From Leifsonia soli (GTDB taxonomy: Bacteria; Actinomycetota; Actinomycetes; Actinomycetales; Microbacteriaceae), in the NCBI RefSeq assembly GCF_013408745.1, contig NZ_JACCBJ010000001.1:806001-870000 (forward strand): a stretch of 64,000 bases of DNA. Direction: 5' to 3'. The translations under genes and the position numbers were made by a program. The notes under the pieces were generated by a model. The model ran no database searches, was not told where the DNA came from, and saw nothing but the letters and a program-made list of their open reading frames with translations. Position 1 is the stretch's first letter. Each line of letters begins with the position of its first letter. Shown here one piece after another: positions 52,304 to 59,595 of the stretch.

Positions 52304-53704
52304 ATGACCACAGAGACGGACACCGGGCAGCCCGGGGCCGCCCGACCTTCTGCCACGCTGGATGCTGTGACACCATCCCAGCCCCACCCCGCCCGCTTGG
52401 GCTACGGCTCGCTCTGGCGCGGGGTGCCGCGCGAGCTCGGCTTCCTGCTGCTCACCATGCCGATCGCGATCGTCGGGCTGTCCGTGCTGATGTCGCTGTT
52501 CTGGACGGGCGTCGGCACCATCGTGATCTACGTCGGCTTCTTCATCATCGTCGCCGCCTTCTACACGGCCCGCGGCTTCGGCGTCGTCGAGCTGACGCGA
52601 CTGGACTGGGCGGGCCGGCCGGCCATCCCGCGCCCGGTCTGGGAGAAGCCGGGCACCCCGCGCACGTTCCTCCGGGCCGTCTTCGGTCCGTTCGCGAACG
52701 GCCACTACTGGCTTTACCTGCTGCACGGCATGATCATCAACCCGATCGTCAGCATCTTCTCCTGGACGGTGACCATCGTCTGGGCGTCGGTCGCCCTGGG
52801 CGGCCTGACCGGCTGGATCTGGGAGCCGTTCATCCCGCAGGGGGACCGCAGCTTCTTCCTCTCGCAGACCGTGGTGGATGCGGTGTTCCGCACGACGTCG
52901 ACCTTCGACCCGACCGTCGGCGACCGCATCCTGTACCTGATCGCCGGCGTCCTGTTTGCCGTGACCCTGCCGTTCGTGACGCGCGGCCTGACCTTGATGC
53001 ACGAGGGCATCGCCCGCGGCGTGCTCGGGCGCTGGCCGTCGGAGGCGCTGCAACGCGAGGTCGCCGACCTGTCCGCATCGCGCGGTGCGGCCGTCGCGGC
53101 GGAGGATCAGGCCCTGCGCCGGCTGGAGCGCGACCTGCACGACGGTCCGCAGCAGCGCCTCATCCGGTTGCAGATGGACATCGCGGCCGCCGAGCGCAAG
53201 CTCGCCGACGACCCGGACGCCGCCGCGACGCTGCTCGCCGAGGCGCGCCAGCAGGCGGGCGACACCCTGGAGGAGCTGCGGGCCCTGTCGCGCGGCTTCG
53301 CCCCGCCCATCCTGCAGGACCGCGGCCTGGTCGCCGCTGCGGAGTCGCTCGCCGCGCGCAGCCCCATCCCGGTCACCGTGGAGTCGTCGCTGCAGCCGGG
53401 GGAGCGGTTCAGCCCGGAGATCGAGCGGAACGCCTACTACGTGCTGGCGGAACTGGCCGCGAACCTGGCCAAGCACTCCGGCGCGCAGGCCGGCCGGCTC
53501 TTCCTGGAGCGGGTGGTGGATGGGTCGGGCGCCGCCTGGCTGAGCGTCTGGCTGACCGACAACGGCCGCGGGGGAGCCTCCCTCGTCGACGGCCACGGCC
53601 TGCGCGGGCTGGAGGAGCGGGTGCGCGGTCTGCGCGGCGAGCTCGTGGTCGACAGCCCGGAGGGCGGTCCGACGCGGATCGGCGCGCGCATCCCGCTCGC
53701 CTGA
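52304..53704 (+). CDS. Sensor histidine kinase with N-terminal membrane sensor domain
   Basis: 466 aa from ATG at 52304 (AAAGGA 9 bases upstream). Residues 35-240 form a four-helix membrane sensor domain (LGFLLLTMPIAIVGLSVLMS; IVIYVGFFIIVAAFYTARGF; IVSIFSWTVTIVWASVALGG; ILYLIAGVLFAVTLPFVTRG), like PF13796-type sensors; phosphoacceptor His279 in LERDLHDGPQQRL; ATPase N-box ELAANLAKH and G-box GHGLRGLEERVRGL. It pairs with the response regulator 94 bases downstream; the gap carries a long perfect inverted repeat. Confidence 0.93.
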   Translation: MTTETDTGQPGAARPSATLDAVTPSQPHPARLGYGSLWRGVPRELGFLLLTMPIAIVGLSVLMSLFWTGVGTIVIYVGFFIIVAAFYTARGFGVVELTRLDWAGRPAIPRPVWEKPGTPRTFLRAVFGPFANGHYWLYLLHGMIINPIVSIFSWTVTIVWASVALGGLTGWIWEPFIPQGDRSFFLSQTVVDAVFRTTSTFDPTVGDRILYLIAGVLFAVTLPFVTRGLTLMHEGIARGVLGRWPSEALQREVADLSASRGAAVAAEDQALRRLERDLHDGPQQRLIRLQMDIAAAERKLADDPDAAATLLAEARQQAGDTLEELRALSRGFAPPILQDRGLVAAAESLAARSPIPVTVESSLQPGERFSPEIERNAYYVLAELAANLAKHSGAQAGRLFLERVVDGSGAAWLSVWLTDNGRGGASLVDGHGLRGLEERVRGLRGELVVDSPEGGPTRIGARIPLA

Positions 53705-53725
53705 CCGCCCGCCCGTCCCCTGCTC

Positions 53726-53771
53726 GACACGACACGCCGTCCGGCCACCCGCCGCGACGGCGTGTCGTGTC
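53726..53771. repeat. Perfect 16-base inverted repeat between kinase and regulator genes
   Basis: Arms GACACGACACGCCGTC (53726-53741) and its exact complement (53756-53771), 14-base loop. It resembles the element at 61066-61120: both contain CGACACGCCGT facing ACGGCGTGT. Confidence 0.85.
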
Positions 53772-53786
53772 AACCGGATGCGGCCC

Positions 53787-53798
53787 TAGGCTGGGGTG
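53787..53798 (+). promoter_or_regulatory. Leaderless-type promoter box of the response regulator
   Basis: TAGGCT at 53787-53792, 6 bases, then GTG at 53799. The right arm of the inverted repeat ends 16 bases upstream and so occupies the -35 position. Confidence 0.5.
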
Positions 53799-54464
53799 GT
53801 GCCGAGCGACCCCAGCCCCGTCCCGTTGCGCGTCGTCGTCGCGGACGACTCCGTCCTGCTGCGCGAGGGTCTCATCCGGCTGTTCGACGAGGCCGGCTTC
53901 GACACCGTCGGCGCGTTCGGCGACGCCGACACGCTGCTGGAGGCCGTGCCCGACCTGATGCCCGATGTCGCGGTGCTCGATGTGCGGATGCCGCCGACGT
54001 TCCGCGACGAGGGTGTGCGGGCCGCGCTGCGCATCCGCCGCGAACATCCGTCGATCGCCGTGCTGCTGCTGTCGCAGTACGTCGAGGGGACCTACGCGCA
54101 GGAGCTGCTGGCCGGCGGCGAAGGCGGAACCGGCTACCTGCTGAAGGACCGCATCGCCTCCCTCGACGAGCTGCGGGATGCGGTGACCCGTGTCGCCGCG
54201 GGCGGAACGGTGCTCGACCCGCAGGTGGTCCGCGAGCTGCTGACCCGCCGCACCGACCCGCTGGAGCGCCTGACCCCGCGCGAGCGGGAGGTGCTGGAGC
54301 TGATGGCCGAGGGCCGGACGAACGCCGCGATCGCCGCGCGCATGGTCGTCGGCGTCGGCGCGGTGGAGAAGAACGTCACCTCGATCTTCCAGAAGCTGGG
54401 CTTGGAGGACTCCGGCGACGACCACCGCCGGGTGCTGGCGGTACTGGCCTTCCTGCAGCGCTGA
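53799..54464 (+). CDS. NarL/LuxR-family response regulator
   Basis: 221 aa from GTG at 53799 (a GTG one codon earlier is also possible). Receiver: VVVADDSVLLREGL with the acidic pair, phosphoacceptor Asp61 (VAVLDVRMPP), Lys in YLLKDRI. LuxR HTH: LTPREREVLELMAEGRTNAA then GAVEKNVTSIFQKLGLE. It is the partner of the kinase at 52304. Because it has its own promoter box it may be expressed apart from the kinase. Confidence 0.94.
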   Translation: MPSDPSPVPLRVVVADDSVLLREGLIRLFDEAGFDTVGAFGDADTLLEAVPDLMPDVAVLDVRMPPTFRDEGVRAALRIRREHPSIAVLLLSQYVEGTYAQELLAGGEGGTGYLLKDRIASLDELRDAVTRVAAGGTVLDPQVVRELLTRRTDPLERLTPREREVLELMAEGRTNAAIAARMVVGVGAVEKNVTSIFQKLGLEDSGDDHRRVLAVLAFLQR

Positions 54465-54480
54465 GGTGTTGGATGGCCGC

Positions 54481-54693
54481 ATGGCTGGATTCGACGACAT
54501 CACCAAGAAGGCGCAGGAGTTCCTGAACGACCCGAAGGTCAAGGACGCGCTCAGCTCCGAGCAGGCGGAGGACGTCAGCGACAAACTCCTCGACGGCGTC
54601 GCCGGCGCCGCGAAGAAGGTCACCGGCGGCAAGTTCGACGACAAGATCGACGGCGCGCGCGACGCCGCCGACAAGCACGTCGGCAACGAATAG
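54481..54693 (+). CDS. Small charged protein, MT0933-like (Rv0909-type antitoxin family)
   Basis: 70 aa, all polar and helical: MAGFDDITKKAQEFLNDPKV ... DKLLDGVAGAAKKVTGGKFD, DAADKHVGNE. This matches the MT0933-like antitoxin family in name, but no toxin gene lies next to it, so an antitoxin role is doubtful; such proteins also resemble CsbD-like stress proteins. ATG at 54481, 16 bases after the regulator stop. Confidence 0.72.
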   Translation: MAGFDDITKKAQEFLNDPKVKDALSSEQAEDVSDKLLDGVAGAAKKVTGGKFDDKIDGARDAADKHVGNE

Positions 54694-54728
54694 CGGTCAC
54701 GGCATACGCGGCCCGCGAGAATGGGCCG

Positions 54729-55097
54729 ATGGCACAGGAACCCGTCACCCGCATCACCCTCGCCGACCACGACCTGGGGGCGACGATCGGCATCGGCCAC
54801 GTCGAGGTGCGGCGGATCACGATCGCTCCCGGGGTGCAGCCGGGCGCGCACTGGCACAACGGACCGGTGTTCGGCGTCATCGAGCAGGGCTCCGTGTATG
54901 TCCAGATCGGCGAGGACGCGGAGCGGGTGCTCGGGCCGGGCGACACCTTCTACGAGCCGCCCCGCGCGACCATCACACGGTTTGACGCGACCAGCGAAGG
55001 CGTGACGTTCTTGGGATGGTTCCCGCTGCCGGGCGACGAGCGGCCCGAACTCACGATGGGACCTGCGGAGGGGCAGGAAGGTCGAGCGAGCGCGTGA
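54729..55097 (+). CDS. Cupin-domain protein
   Basis: 122 aa, a single cupin barrel. Motif 1 PGVQPGAHWHNGPVFGVIEQ with metal-binding His residues (HWH) and Glu; motif 2 GPGDTFYEPPRATIT lacks the usual His. Probably a metal-binding small-molecule enzyme or sensor. The end overlaps nothing but is 1 base from the stop of the convergent membrane protein gene. Confidence 0.88.
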   Translation: MAQEPVTRITLADHDLGATIGIGHVEVRRITIAPGVQPGAHWHNGPVFGVIEQGSVYVQIGEDAERVLGPGDTFYEPPRATITRFDATSEGVTFLGWFPLPGDERPELTMGPAEGQEGRASA

Positions 55098-55098
55098 A

Positions 55099-55770
55099 TC
55101 AGTCGCTCGGCCGCAGCGGCCGGTAGATGCGGAACGCCTTGTTGTAGGTCCGCATGCCCCAGAGCAGTGAGATCACGACGACCGCAATGGCGACGATCCC
55201 GCCCAGCACGGCCGCGACGACGGGATGCGCGCCGAGCGCCCACGACGTCCCGCCGACGAGCAGGCCGACGACGATCGCCTCCACGATGGTGATGATCATC
55301 ATGGAGCTGCCGAGCACCGGACTGGCCCCGCGCGGATAGAAGAAGTGGTACGTGACCCGCGCTCCGTCCTCGTCGTCGTGAGCAGAAGCCAGCAGGTACT
55401 GCTCGAGCCCGGGGTCGAGCTCCACGTACGCCGCCCGCAGCCGATTCATGGCCACCACGTACATGAGATCCTCACTGGCGGTGTTGAACGCCCGCACCTC
55501 GGTGACCAGCCCGAGCAGCGCGAGCGCGAGCAGTACCCCGAGCGCCGCCACCCCGAACCACCCGCGGAACCCACTCGCCTGCCCGATGAACCCGAGCGTC
55601 ACCAGCCCGGCCGACACGAGCGTCAGGAAGATGGCGATCCGGGTCAGCACCTCGCTCTGCGTCGTACTCCGCGACGCCAGCAGCCCCCAGTGCTCGGTCG
55701 CGAGCAGTTGCGCCCGCAGGCTGCGCTGCGCATCCGTGAGCCCGTCGCCGGGCGGCGGTGGTGCCGTCAT
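55099..55770 (-). CDS. Membrane protein of unknown function, 223 aa
   Basis: ATG at 55770 is preferred to an upstream one. Four hydrophobic helices in two pairs (IAIFLTLVSAGLVTLGFIGQ, FGVAALGVLLALALLGLVTE; MMIITIVEAIVVGLLVGGTS, VVAAVLGGIVAIAVVVISLL) separated by a soluble segment of ~75 residues (EDLMYVVAMNRLRAAYVELD). This is the layout of small bacterial membrane proteins without known function. It is the last core gene before the tRNA-Gly island. Confidence 0.72.
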   Translation of the reverse strand: MTAPPPPGDGLTDAQRSLRAQLLATEHWGLLASRSTTQSEVLTRIAIFLTLVSAGLVTLGFIGQASGFRGWFGVAALGVLLALALLGLVTEVRAFNTASEDLMYVVAMNRLRAAYVELDPGLEQYLLASAHDDEDGARVTYHFFYPRGASPVLGSSMMIITIVEAIVVGLLVGGTSWALGAHPVVAAVLGGIVAIAVVVISLLWGMRTYNKAFRIYRPLRPSD

Positions 55771-55838
55771 GGGGGCATTGTGGCGCTGGATGCGCGGGTG
55801 CGGCACCAGCGGATGTGACGGTGAGTGACACGGTGTGT

Positions 55839-55883
55839 GGAGGGGATGACGGGAATCGAGCCTGCGTAATCAGTTTGGAAGAC
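55839..55883. repeat. Left attachment-site copy: 45-base duplicate of the tRNA-Gly 3' half
   Basis: Matches 59265-59309 at 43 of 45 positions; it covers the tRNA from the anticodon loop to the 3' end plus two flanking bases. The rest of a tRNA is missing, so this is not a gene. It marks the far boundary of the island as expected for a tyrosine recombinase element inserted at a tRNA 3' end. Confidence 0.88.
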
Positions 55884-56177
55884 CCTACAAAGGGCTGAAC
55901 CGAGGTCAACCGAACTGAACCATCGCAGACCGCTCTGACCCGTCTTGCCCAGTGTTTTCCTGGGAAGGTTGCGAGTTCGGGCCCCGTTACTCAGCGCACG
56001 CAGGTGCGGCGCGGTTCGCGTCGGCGGTGCGCGGTGACGGGGTTTTCGGCTATCTGACGGGGATTGCCTGATCAGTTTCAATACGGGGTTGGGAGCAGCG
56101 CGATTGTCTCGGCTTACCGTTCGGACGTGGTGCCAACAATCGGTTCGCCTGTTTCGTCGACAACGATCAGCCGCGAT
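55884..56177. other. Island left end, no supported gene
   Basis: About 290 bases between the attachment copy and the recombinase remnant. It contains a fragment resembling the 3' end of tRNA-His (55965-55999) and a stretch (55995-56012, CGCAGGTGCGGC-GCGGT) similar to the sequence just beyond the intact tRNA-Gly (59343-59358). Open frames here are out of phase with the recombinase remnant and look decayed. Confidence 0.6.
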
Positions 56178-56448
56178 GAGCTGGCCGCCGAGGTCGCGAG
56201 CTTACATGCGCCCGCTGCTGCGGGAACTGGGATTGCCGCCAAAGATGCGCTGGCACGACCTCCGCCACACCTAGGCGAGCCTCATGCTGGCCGCGGGCAT
56301 CGCGCCGTACAAGCTCAGCCGGTGGATGAGACACGCCTCCCTCGTCACAACGGACACGGTCTACTCGCACCTGTACCCGAGCGACTACAGTGCGGAGATC
56401 GCCCAGTTCGAGGCGTTCGCGTCGGCGAGTCGCGCGGCGTACGTCTAA
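56178..56448 (+). pseudogene. Tyrosine recombinase/integrase remnant with internal stop
   Basis: Only the C-terminal catalytic part is readable: RAYMRPLLRELGLPPKMRWH then DLRHT with the first catalytic Arg, a TAG at 56272-56274, then in the same frame ASLMLAAGIAPYKLSRWMRH (second Arg and His) and TTDTVYSHLYPSDY with the nucleophile Tyr, ending TAA at 56446-56448. The N-terminal arm-binding and core domains are missing. It is broken both by truncation and by the amber codon. It is the presumed integrase of the tRNA-Gly island. Confidence 0.88.
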
Positions 56449-57719
56449 CGCTTGCCTTGCGGGGCGGGCAGCTGCCAGGATCCGTACCTCAGATAGAACG
56501 AGAGGAATGGATCCAAAATGTGCAGTTCGTCGTTCTTGTAGTCCAACGCGGCGTCGCCCGCACCGCGAGCGTCCCGAGCGATATTTGCCATGTGCCCGAG
56601 TGAACTGGTTACTTGCTGAGACTGGGGGGCCTCAACGAAAAGTTCATCGATCTTGTGCGTAAGAGTCAGATAGGGAACCGTTCGCACAGGACCGAGCTTC
56701 GAAATCGAGTAGAGAATTGCCCCGTAGATATCGGTGACCCCACTCCTGTCTTTCAGGTGCCGTTCTGATCGCTCCTGACCGTGCGTTCGTGGACCTCTCG
56801 ACAGCGCATCGAAAACACCGGGCACGATCCTGTCCGCGACTCGCTTGAAGAACGCGGGCCAGTCGTCTTCCACAGACAGTTCGGTGGGCTTCGGCAACGT
56901 AGCGAAGATGTCTCGTTCCAAGCAATAGTCAAGACATAGCTGCTGCATCAGAAAGGGGGCGCCCATGCTCACTTCAGACAGCTTCTGGCCGACGACTTCG
57001 TTCGGATCCGTCAGGTTGAGTAACGGAAAACCTGTCCGAGAAATCTCCAGCAGCTCGTCCTGCTCCCACGGCAGAATCGTGAGATTCCAAATCCGCCCAT
57101 TCATATCCGGCTCTTGACGAACAGCTTCGAATGCTTCGTGCGGAACCGCGATCATGACGACGTGTGTTATCCGGATGAGCGCCTTGACGATGCGGGTAAG
57201 GTCGAGCTTCAAGGCTGCGTCCACGTAGTGGAAGTCATCGATCACAATGGGTACCGGCAAGTCCCGTAGCGCCTGTACTGCTACCTCTCCGGCATTCCTT
57301 GACCGCGTAGCGGTGTTTGTGTTTGTGGACGTGTACCCCCCGCCGACTTCCGCTCCGATGTGTCCGACCCCGGGAATGCCGAGCTGGCCTCTAATGGAGC
57401 CGGACCCGGTTCCCCCGGTCTGCTGTTGGGTGCCGATGATGTCATAAAGCCCATACCAGTCGATGATCTTGTCCCAGAAGTCCGCGACGGAGCGAAGATC
57501 GGTTCCGTTGATCCAGATTGTGGAATGGGCTGCAAGGTTATGCTCTAGAAGCACGGTCTTGCCCGACTTGGAAGGCCCCGACACTGTCAGGGCCTTGCCC
57601 TCGTCCTCTAGATATCGATTCAGCTCGGTCTCTTGTCGCCGAGCATCGCGGGGATTGTATGTATGTGCTGGGTAGCGCCCTGCAACAAACACTTCATTGG
57701 TACGCCTCGGCTCGACCAT
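56445..57719 (-). CDS. P-loop ATPase (STAND/AAA-like), candidate defence protein
   Basis: 424 aa. N-terminal EVFVAGRYPAHTYNPR box, Walker A GPSKSGKT at 48-55, a Gly/Ser/Thr-rich insertion (residues 100-140: GTGSGSIRGQLGIPGVGHIG), Walker B PIVIDDFHYV at 157-166, helical lid, and a C-terminal LHILDPFLSFYLRYGSW box (about 400-416), a closing motif I know from uncharacterised ATPases of mobile islands. No effector domain is recognisable. GC is visibly lower than the flanks (33 of 60 in the line at 57121). Starts 53 bases after the 80-aa gene; its stop overlaps the recombinase remnant. Confidence 0.85.
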   Translation of the reverse strand: MVEPRRTNEVFVAGRYPAHTYNPRDARRQETELNRYLEDEGKALTVSGPSKSGKTVLLEHNLAAHSTIWINGTDLRSVADFWDKIIDWYGLYDIIGTQQQTGGTGSGSIRGQLGIPGVGHIGAEVGGGYTSTNTNTATRSRNAGEVAVQALRDLPVPIVIDDFHYVDAALKLDLTRIVKALIRITHVVMIAVPHEAFEAVRQEPDMNGRIWNLTILPWEQDELLEISRTGFPLLNLTDPNEVVGQKLSEVSMGAPFLMQQLCLDYCLERDIFATLPKPTELSVEDDWPAFFKRVADRIVPGVFDALSRGPRTHGQERSERHLKDRSGVTDIYGAILYSISKLGPVRTVPYLTLTHKIDELFVEAPQSQQVTSSLGHMANIARDARGAGDAALDYKNDELHILDPFLSFYLRYGSWQLPAPQGKR

Positions 57720-57731
57720 AACCAGATGCTA
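57720..57731 (-). promoter_or_regulatory. Leaderless-type promoter box of the island ATPase
   Basis: On the minus strand TAGCAT (57731-57726), 6 bases, then the ATG at 57719. So the ATPase may be transcribed on its own as well as from the upstream gene. Confidence 0.5.
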
Positions 57732-57772
57732 GGGCAACCAGACGGCCAAATGCGGGCGACACGATCGCTTGC

Positions 57773-58015
57773 TTACTTACCCCGGAAGCGCTCTGCGGCG
57801 GTCCATACGGGCGGCAGTTTTCGAAGCAGCCGAAGTGGGCGAACAAGATATTCGACTTTGGGCCTTCCTGTTACGTCATACCCGAGGAATCGCATGTCGA
57901 CAATCACCCAACGGGTGCCGTTGATGACGCCTCGAACAATGTCTCCCACGCGACGTCCATGAACAGGGTCGGCCAGATTGCCCAGCCCGATCAGTTTCCG
58001 CAGAAGCTCGTTCAT
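57773..58015 (-). CDS. Small island protein, 80 aa, unknown
   Basis: Not recognised. N-terminal helix (MNELLRKLIGLGNLADPVHG), then a beta-rich middle (GDIVRGVINGTRWVIVDMRF then LGYDVTGRPKVEYLVR) and a basic C-terminus. No signal peptide, membrane helix or cysteines. It is upstream of the ATPase on the same strand with a 53-base gap and has the same lower-GC composition. It could be a regulator, a sensor or the trigger-recognition partner of the ATPase, or simply a phage-derived protein. Confidence 0.65.
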   Translation of the reverse strand: MNELLRKLIGLGNLADPVHGRRVGDIVRGVINGTRWVIVDMRFLGYDVTGRPKVEYLVRPLRLLRKLPPVWTAAERFRGK

Positions 58016-58108
58016 CTCTTCATCATCGCAGCCCGAGGAGACGGGGTCCTGACGGGATCAACTCCCGGAGCGGTTCGCTCAACGGGCCGCTTGGCCAGTG
58101 TTTACAAC

Positions 58109-58136
58109 GGAGGGGATGACGGGAATCGAACCCGCG
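58109..58136. repeat. Middle attachment-site copy (28 bases of tRNA-Gly 3' end)
   Basis: Identical over 28 bases to 59265-59292 (begins GGAGGGGATGACGGGAATCG), covering the T arm and acceptor end. The following bases diverge at once. It splits the island into a left segment (recombinase remnant and ATPase pair) and a right segment (zinc-ribbon gene). Confidence 0.88.
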
Positions 58137-58234
58137 CACGCGAACTCGCTTATGCCCAGATCGCGGCGACATGCACAACAGTCCTCGACGTTTGCTAGAG
58201 CGTTGATGCTCGCTTGTGCTGTCAGGATGACGTC

Positions 58235-59191
58235 ATGGAGATGTCCGAGGCTGAAGAACGCCGCATCCGCGACTATGTTAACTCGCAGTCCCCGGAGGGC
58301 GACCAGGCAGGGGTTATTCAAAGAGTTGGGTCGCGCCGCATCCTCGGGCGGGAACGCGACCTCTACGACGTCCACTGCGTGGAGTCGCGTTGGTGGGTGA
58401 TAACCGACCCCACGAACCTCTACTCGCAAGACGACTTCCCGGAGTTGGAGCAGGCGCTCATCTTCCATATCGGGCTGCAGGTGTTCATGGCCGAGCGCGA
58501 GCGCACAGACATGGAAGAAGAGCGGCTCGAACATGTCAGCACGTCGTGGCGGAGGTTCCAACAGGCTGTGGACGCCATGAACACCGCAGGCGAGGCGGAG
58601 GACTACCAGGCTGTCGGCATCAAGTGCCGAGACTCGCTCATCGCCCTTGCGAAGACGCACGCCGATGCGGAGTGGATAGGTGACCTGAACGAGCGACCGA
58701 AGGCTGCGGACTTCAAGGGATGGGCGAACATCTTCGCCGACCGGCTCTCCGAAGGGCGGATGCGCGCCTATGTGAAGGCGCTGGTAGAGAAGACCTGGGA
58801 CCTCGCGGTCTGGCTCCAGCACAACAGCAACGCCACCCCCGTTGATGCGGACATCGTGATTGAGGCGACAGGCCAAGTACTCAACGTCATGAGCAAGCTG
58901 ATGCGCCAGCAGGAGGTAGGCCCGCCCGAGCGCTGCCCCAAGTGCGAGTCCTATCGCCTGGAGGAGGACATCGAGCAGGTCATGGAACCGGAACCGGGGT
59001 ACTACGAGTCGATCGTTTGCGGCTCCTGTGGCTGGCGAACCGACCGAGAGTTCACGAGCCTGCGTGACCACTTCGAGGGAACGCGGGTGCTGGAGTATCT
59101 GACGACTCCGGCAGATGGCCCCTCCGACCGGCTGGGCCACGAGCGGCTGCCGCGCCTCGGCGGCGCGACGGGGACGAACGAGGACGCTTAG
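58235..59191 (+). CDS. Island protein with C-terminal zinc ribbon, 318 aa
   Basis: Start at 58235 with AGGA 8 bases upstream; a TTG at 58214 and ATG at 58241 are alternatives. Domains: N-terminal alpha/beta region (residues 1-100, LYDVHCVESRWWVITDPTNL), a helical domain (about 105-220) with AVGIKCRDSLIALAKTHADA, KAADFKGWANIFADR and LAVWLQHNSNATPVDADI, and a zinc ribbon (about 230-275) CPKC ... CGSC. The helical part recalls HEPN-like helical proteins of restriction or abortive-infection loci, a weak resemblance. It is the only gene in the right island segment. Confidence 0.75.
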   Translation: MEMSEAEERRIRDYVNSQSPEGDQAGVIQRVGSRRILGRERDLYDVHCVESRWWVITDPTNLYSQDDFPELEQALIFHIGLQVFMAERERTDMEEERLEHVSTSWRRFQQAVDAMNTAGEAEDYQAVGIKCRDSLIALAKTHADAEWIGDLNERPKAADFKGWANIFADRLSEGRMRAYVKALVEKTWDLAVWLQHNSNATPVDADIVIEATGQVLNVMSKLMRQQEVGPPERCPKCESYRLEEDIEQVMEPEPGYYESIVCGSCGWRTDREFTSLRDHFEGTRVLEYLTTPADGPSDRLGHERLPRLGGATGTNEDA

Positions 59192-59266
59192 CCGACGCGG
59201 GTTCTCGCGGGGATTGTGGTTCGGGGCTCTCGGGGCCGTAGCCCGAGATCCCATACACGGACTGGG

Positions 59267-59337
59267 AGGGGATGACGGGAATCGAACCCGCGTAATCAGT
59301 TTGGAAGACTGAGGCTCTACCATTGAGCTACATCCCC
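59267..59337 (-). tRNA. tRNA-Gly (anticodon TCC), island insertion target
   Basis: Minus strand: acceptor GGGGATG pairs with CATCCCC, D arm TAGCTCAATGGTAGAGCC, anticodon loop CTTCCAA (TCC, reads GGA), T arm CGGGTTCGATTCCCG, discriminator U. No encoded CCA. Its 3' half is the copy reconstituted by the inserted island; the displaced copy is at 55839-55883. Confidence 0.96.
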
Positions 59338-59460
59338 GGCGCCGCAGGTGCGGCACGGTGGCCGCACGATTCTTCGCGGCGGCCGACGACCATCGTAGTA
59401 CACGCGCGGGGGAGCACGCGTGCAGTAGACTTGCCCACGGTCTTTCGCACCGCTTCAAGC

Positions 59461-59535
59461 CGGGGCGTAGCTCAGCTTGGCTAGAGCGCCCGCTTTGGGA
59501 GCGGGAGGTCGCAGGTTCAAATCCTGTCGCCCCGA
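59461..59535 (+). tRNA. tRNA-Pro (anticodon TGG)
   Basis: Acceptor CGGGGCG (59461-59467) pairs with CGCCCCG (59528-59534); anticodon stem CCCGC/GCGGG with loop TTTGGGA (TGG, reads CCA); T arm CAGGTTCAAATCCTG; discriminator A. No encoded CCA. 60 bases before tig. Confidence 0.97.
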
Positions 59536-59595
59536 CGAGGACCTCGTTCCTTGCGAGAAGACCATCGTTCGATCATTCAGGAGAACCCAGACATC

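Noticed and set aside
54481-54693. Toxin-antitoxin locus around the MT0933-like protein
   Set aside because: Neighbours are a response regulator and a cupin; no toxin-like small gene is adjacent.
55839-55883. A second tRNA-Gly gene
   Set aside because: Only the 3' half is present; the sequence past 55883 cannot form the anticodon 5' strand, D arm or acceptor 5' strand.
56064-56603. 179-codon frame covering the start of the recombinase remnant
   Set aside because: Wrong phase relative to the recognisable HDLRHT and VYSHLY motifs and no family resemblance; decayed sequence.
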